64,000 bases of DNA from Clitoria ternatea. Its lineage: Eukaryota; Streptophyta; Magnoliopsida; Fabales; Fabaceae. The notes beneath the pieces are model-generated. The model was not told the origin of the DNA and searched no databases. It saw nothing but the letters and a program-made list of their open reading frames with translations. The stretch covers positions 46,050,501 through 46,114,500 of the forward strand of contig CM075675.1 in NCBI GenBank assembly GCA_037962975.1, in the 5' to 3' direction. Below are positions 60,398 to 64,000 of the stretch, in pieces. Position 1 is the stretch's first letter; each line of letters starts with the position of its first letter. A program made the position numbers and the translations under genes.

Positions 60398-61020
60398 CTT
60401 GGGCGTGTGGACGCCCAGGCGTGGCGTGTAAATACCCACTTTCTGCTACATATTGAAACGTATATGAGCATGCATGACCAATGGGCGTATGGATGTCCCA
60501 CCACAGTGTTTATACATGCACATAGGTCATGGGTTGGCTTACGATGTCTTTCAGGAGCAAGAAGTGGCATAGAGAACCAACGTTCCCACACCATCTCTAG
60601 CGTGGTTACGCGCACATGCATAATCAGGGGAGAGAATTTTGAGCGTGAACGTTGCCACATATGGCATGATCACGCGCGAGGCAGAGGCAAACAAGGAAGG
60701 GGTCTCAGCAACGTGGGCGTATGCATGCCATATGAAAGCGTTTAAATGTGCATGAGGGACCAGCAAGGAACAACACTAGCGTTCATACGCCCATCCTAGC
60801 AAGGCCATGACACAACATTTTCCATGCACATGAGGGTGTTTTGGGCATGAGAGGCACCATCCTCGGGCGTATGAATGTATGCAAGAAAATTAGAGGCAAA
60901 GACCAGGGCGATCCTGGTAACGTGGGAACGTCCACCTTGGGTGTATAGACGCCCAACATGAGAGAATAGGACAGAGTCTGGGCGTAGGAATGCTCAGACT
61001 AGTGTGGAAGACACCCACAC
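60398..61020. repeat. GGGCGTATGNACGCCC motif array in solo LTR C
   Basis: About a dozen variants such as GGGCGTGTGGACGCCC, GGGTGTATAGACGCCC and GTTCATACGCCCA, in both orientations. The arms GGGCGT and ACGCCC are inverted copies with a four-base centre. Confidence 0.75.
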
Positions 61021-62409
61021 CAGACTCCAATTTCATGATTTTGCATTTTGGTCCCTACACACATTTTGTTAACTTCTAGGGTGTCAAACTCTTGTTTCTG
61101 GTCCGATTAATACCAAATTTTAGGAGCTACATGTTTTCATCATTCACGAACTGTTGGTGAACTTTGTTCCCCAAAATTTAGTCGTATGAGCGAGTTATGA
61201 GATAAAATGCATTACACTCACTTTAGACACAACTCAAGACACCTAATTGCCTTAATACATTTCCATCCATGATTTGGACCTACTCACAAGTTTAGCATGC
61301 AAATCCTAATATGAAAACATGATCTAGGGGACTCAATTCCCATAATCACCCAATATGACATACCAAGTTTCTCAAAAGTACTCTATGGCTACAAAATGTT
61401 GTTTTCACTCTCTACTATTTACAAGTACATCTACATGAAGCAACACATACATAATCAGACCTGCCCAAGTGTTCTAAATCACATCAATAGACTCATATAT
61501 AAGTTGACATTGAACCACATCATGTTACAATTCAATGACACATATAATCATCATTTCCTATATACTTCTAACAATGACATAATCAATTAATCACATAGTT
61601 TCAAATTTACATAGTAACCTGCCAATATCATTCGCAATATAGTATTTATAAATGTTACAGCCCGTAACAGAGTGTATGATTCCAATTACGCATATCGACC
61701 TGCCCATGAGTCTAAGATTTATATGTATATATACATACTGCACTAACATATAAGGCTCCATGCCATATCTTTCAATTCAATGGATTCATCTAATCATGCA
61801 AAACCTGTCCATAGATGTAAATAACATATACTCACACAAGTTTATGGCTCAATACCAATACTCTAAAATTCAAATATGGTGTCCATTCATTCAAGTATAG
61901 TTCATTTATGTGTATATGTATAATGCAGAATATCAGATATCATATAACCTTCCCAAAAACATCAAAAGGTCAACACCATGATATATATATTCATATGCGC
62001 ACATCGCCATTACGACCATCAAAACATCGTATCATGCTATATAAAGCTACACAACTACATATCTACATTGTGCGTCCACTATGGCCTTCTAATGCATGTC
62101 CCACAATCCAGATCATTGGGAAAAATCATCCCTTAACATATTAACTGCAAGAAACCACCAATTTAGAAGGTGAGTACAATTCTAGTAACAAACAGAAATC
62201 TAGTATCCATGGATTGCATATAGTATCTCTCAATTATACACATAACTACATCATTATAATTCCATGACAACGTCCATTAACTAGGAATACACTATAGTTT
62301 AATGCACAAAAAATATGCCATGATCTTTTTCTTTTAACAATACATAAAAACCATGAAATGCGAATCCGACTTTTCAATATAAAGCAAGTGCCAAGATAAC
62401 CCCCTCAGT

Positions 62410-62600
62410 AAACTGTAGCACTATAATTGAGGGGCATCTGGATAACTACACAGTGAATTATAACACTTTAATTGGTGGTACCCGATGACTACCAATGAAC
62501 CATAGCACTATATTCAGTAGCCTTAAGAGCAACATGCTATAGGCTGTATAGTGAACCATAGCACTATAACATGATAGCCTCTTTAACAAACCTTAGTGCT
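62410..62600 (-). repeat. Degenerate repeats with CACTATAA / GAACCATAGCACTATA in solo LTR C
   Basis: Five or so units of the type GTGAACCATAGCACTATA, the inverse of the TAGTGCTA-GATTCACTG repeats in solo LTR A, so the two LTRs share a module in opposite orientation on the chromosome but the same orientation in LTR sense. Confidence 0.6.
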
Positions 62601-62662
62601 GGAAATGCATACGATAGTATAAAATGAAAATCCATGTTTAAAAATACGAACCATAGCACAGT

Positions 62663-62697
<35 letters not shown>

Positions 62698-64000
62698 TTC
62701 TCAAGCCACCACATAATTAAAATTATCATATACAATTCATCGCATGACATGGATTCTAATATAGCAACAAAAAACAACATGATTACATATAACCATCATC
62801 ATCATAGGAACTACATAGCTCTAAATGATTCATAATTATAAGCAAAAATTATAGGTATAAGGCCCTTAAACTAAACAAAAGAATCCAAACTTTAAATTCC
62901 TATTCATCCCTTGAATTGTAACCCCCTCCTACGTATAAAACCTACCTGAAAGTGATTTGTATTTTGGTCCCACTTCCAATCTACAACTCCGTAATCACGC
63001 AAGTGCTAAAATTATATACCGACACCTTAAATATATTTCTAAAGCTTCTAAACACCGATCTCATAATTAATAAAATTTTTTAGACATGATTGTGAGTTAC
63101 TAGAACTTACCAGAATTAAGTAAACATATGGTTTCACACTCCGATCATTCCCTGATACGTCAAACGTCGACCAATTATTTCCAAAAATAATTTTCCAAAG
63201 TTGTACCCCCGTGAACACCCAAGGATTTAGCAACCACACACAATGAGAAAGATTTGAGTAACTGAAAATTAAAGAAGCAAAGAACCTCGCTTACCCTACA
63301 ACCTCTGATTGGCTTTACGACTCAAAACCCCTTCCGATCAATTTTGAAACAGCACCGCAACAACCGCCTGACAGCAAACGCATAATAAATTTAGTGTTTG
63401 CAGGTATAACCCAAATTGCTGGAATTCAAGGAAATTAGAAGCTTTCTACCTCTTAAGTTGTAGAACATTTGCCTCTTAAAGGGTTCAAGCTCCAGCCATG
63501 GCAGCCACTATAACTCACTATCTCAACTACAAGGGAAGGAAAAATGAATATTTTAGTTTGGTAAAAAGGGAACCCGTGAGTAGTAGGAGAAAGAGGAAGG
63601 GGAAATTGAAGATGCATGTATGTTACCTTAATTATGGGTGATGAATTTGATGAGGTGTGGAGGTGGAATAACACAACAGGGAATGAATGTATTAAGGGAG
63701 ACGAAAAAAAAAGTCATTGCACAACAAGGTGGGGGAAAGACTATGGTTGAATGGGGAACATGTATACAAAAGAAAATAAGGAAAAATGAGAAAAGAAGAA
63801 GGATTTAGGAATGGAAAATTAAAATAAGGGACTTAGAAATTTTAGATTATATGTAATGTAAGTAAAATTTGTTAGTCAAATTTTAACCCAAGCAAGGTAA
63901 TTAATTAAACCCTCAATTCCTCTAATTTATTCCAAAAATGAAAATTTCAAGATGTTACCAAAATTATATGAGGATTGCTTAGAAATCATTGTGGGTGGAA

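Larger units (their letters stand above)
60108..63959 (-). mobile_element. Old solo LTR C (about 3.85 kb)
   Basis: In plus orientation starts TGTCATACCC and ends GATGTTACC, which reads on the minus strand as a slightly changed TGTAACATCTTGAAA start like that of solo LTR A. Flanks GAAAT and AAAAT differ at one base. No priming or polypurine tract adjoins it. It contains a GGGCGTATGNACGCCC motif array (60398-61020), a block like that of element 1 (61075-61260), CACTATA-type degenerate repeats (62410-62600) and a (TA)n run (62666-62693). No gene is recognised; the short open frames are chance. Confidence 0.6.

Noticed and set aside
60407..60766. Open frames up to 112 codons on both strands
   Set aside because: They run through the GGGCGTATGNACGCCC motif array, and codon pattern follows the repeat rather than a protein.

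Overview
The window is plant nuclear DNA dominated by nested transposable elements. Intron-containing plant genes, Tekay/Del-type chromoviruses primed by initiator-Met tRNA, CACTA and Mutator-like DNA transposons and AT-rich spacers all point to a dicot. A legume is plausible, but nothing in the sequence proves it.

Layout. Positions 1-8331 hold a Ty3/gypsy element on the minus strand, cut by the window edge and inserted into an older LTR whose remainder is 8332-10933. A decayed gag of another gypsy lineage follows (about 11040-12640), then a decayed CACTA-type gene. That gene is split by a 13.2-kb gypsy element on the plus strand (14726-27938, TSD ATATA) and resumes at 27939, ending near 28613 in typical CACTA subterminal repeats. 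A plausible working gene, an NADPH:quinone/FMN reductase, lies at 29759-31069 on the minus strand. Next come two Mutator-like elements, each with a perfect 9-bp target duplication: 31444-34605, which carries a MuDR N-terminal-domain relic and a plant mobile domain pseudogene, and 34714-36195, a long-armed non-autonomous element. Low-copy DNA at 36205-40584 holds a weakly supported two-exon gene. Positions 40590-49913 are a complete young gypsy element (TSD TGGCT) with one frameshift. Positions 50814-57068 are a solo LTR interrupted by another solo LTR (52657-55535, TSD TAGAT). A calmodulin-like gene lies at 58485-58910 (minus strand), and a further solo LTR fills 60108-63959.

How it works together. 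Only the quinone reductase and the calmodulin-like protein look like ordinary host genes. The rest is a layered insertion record in which termini, TSDs, priming sites and polypurine tracts can mostly be placed to the base. Most coding relics carry in-frame stops rather than frameshifts, and many of these stops are C-to-T or G-to-A changes, as expected for methylated, silenced DNA.

Most unusual signal. The very long LTRs (2.3-4.2 kb) are built from a recurring set of modules. Each family carries its own array of short CpG-containing motifs with inverted arms: GACGC-TAC-GCGTC, CTCGCT-TG-AGCGAG, GGGCGT-N4-ACGCCC, CCGAGT/ACTCGG, and CTCG/CGAG-armed motifs. I do not know of a description of this shared design and rate it the best candidate for something new.
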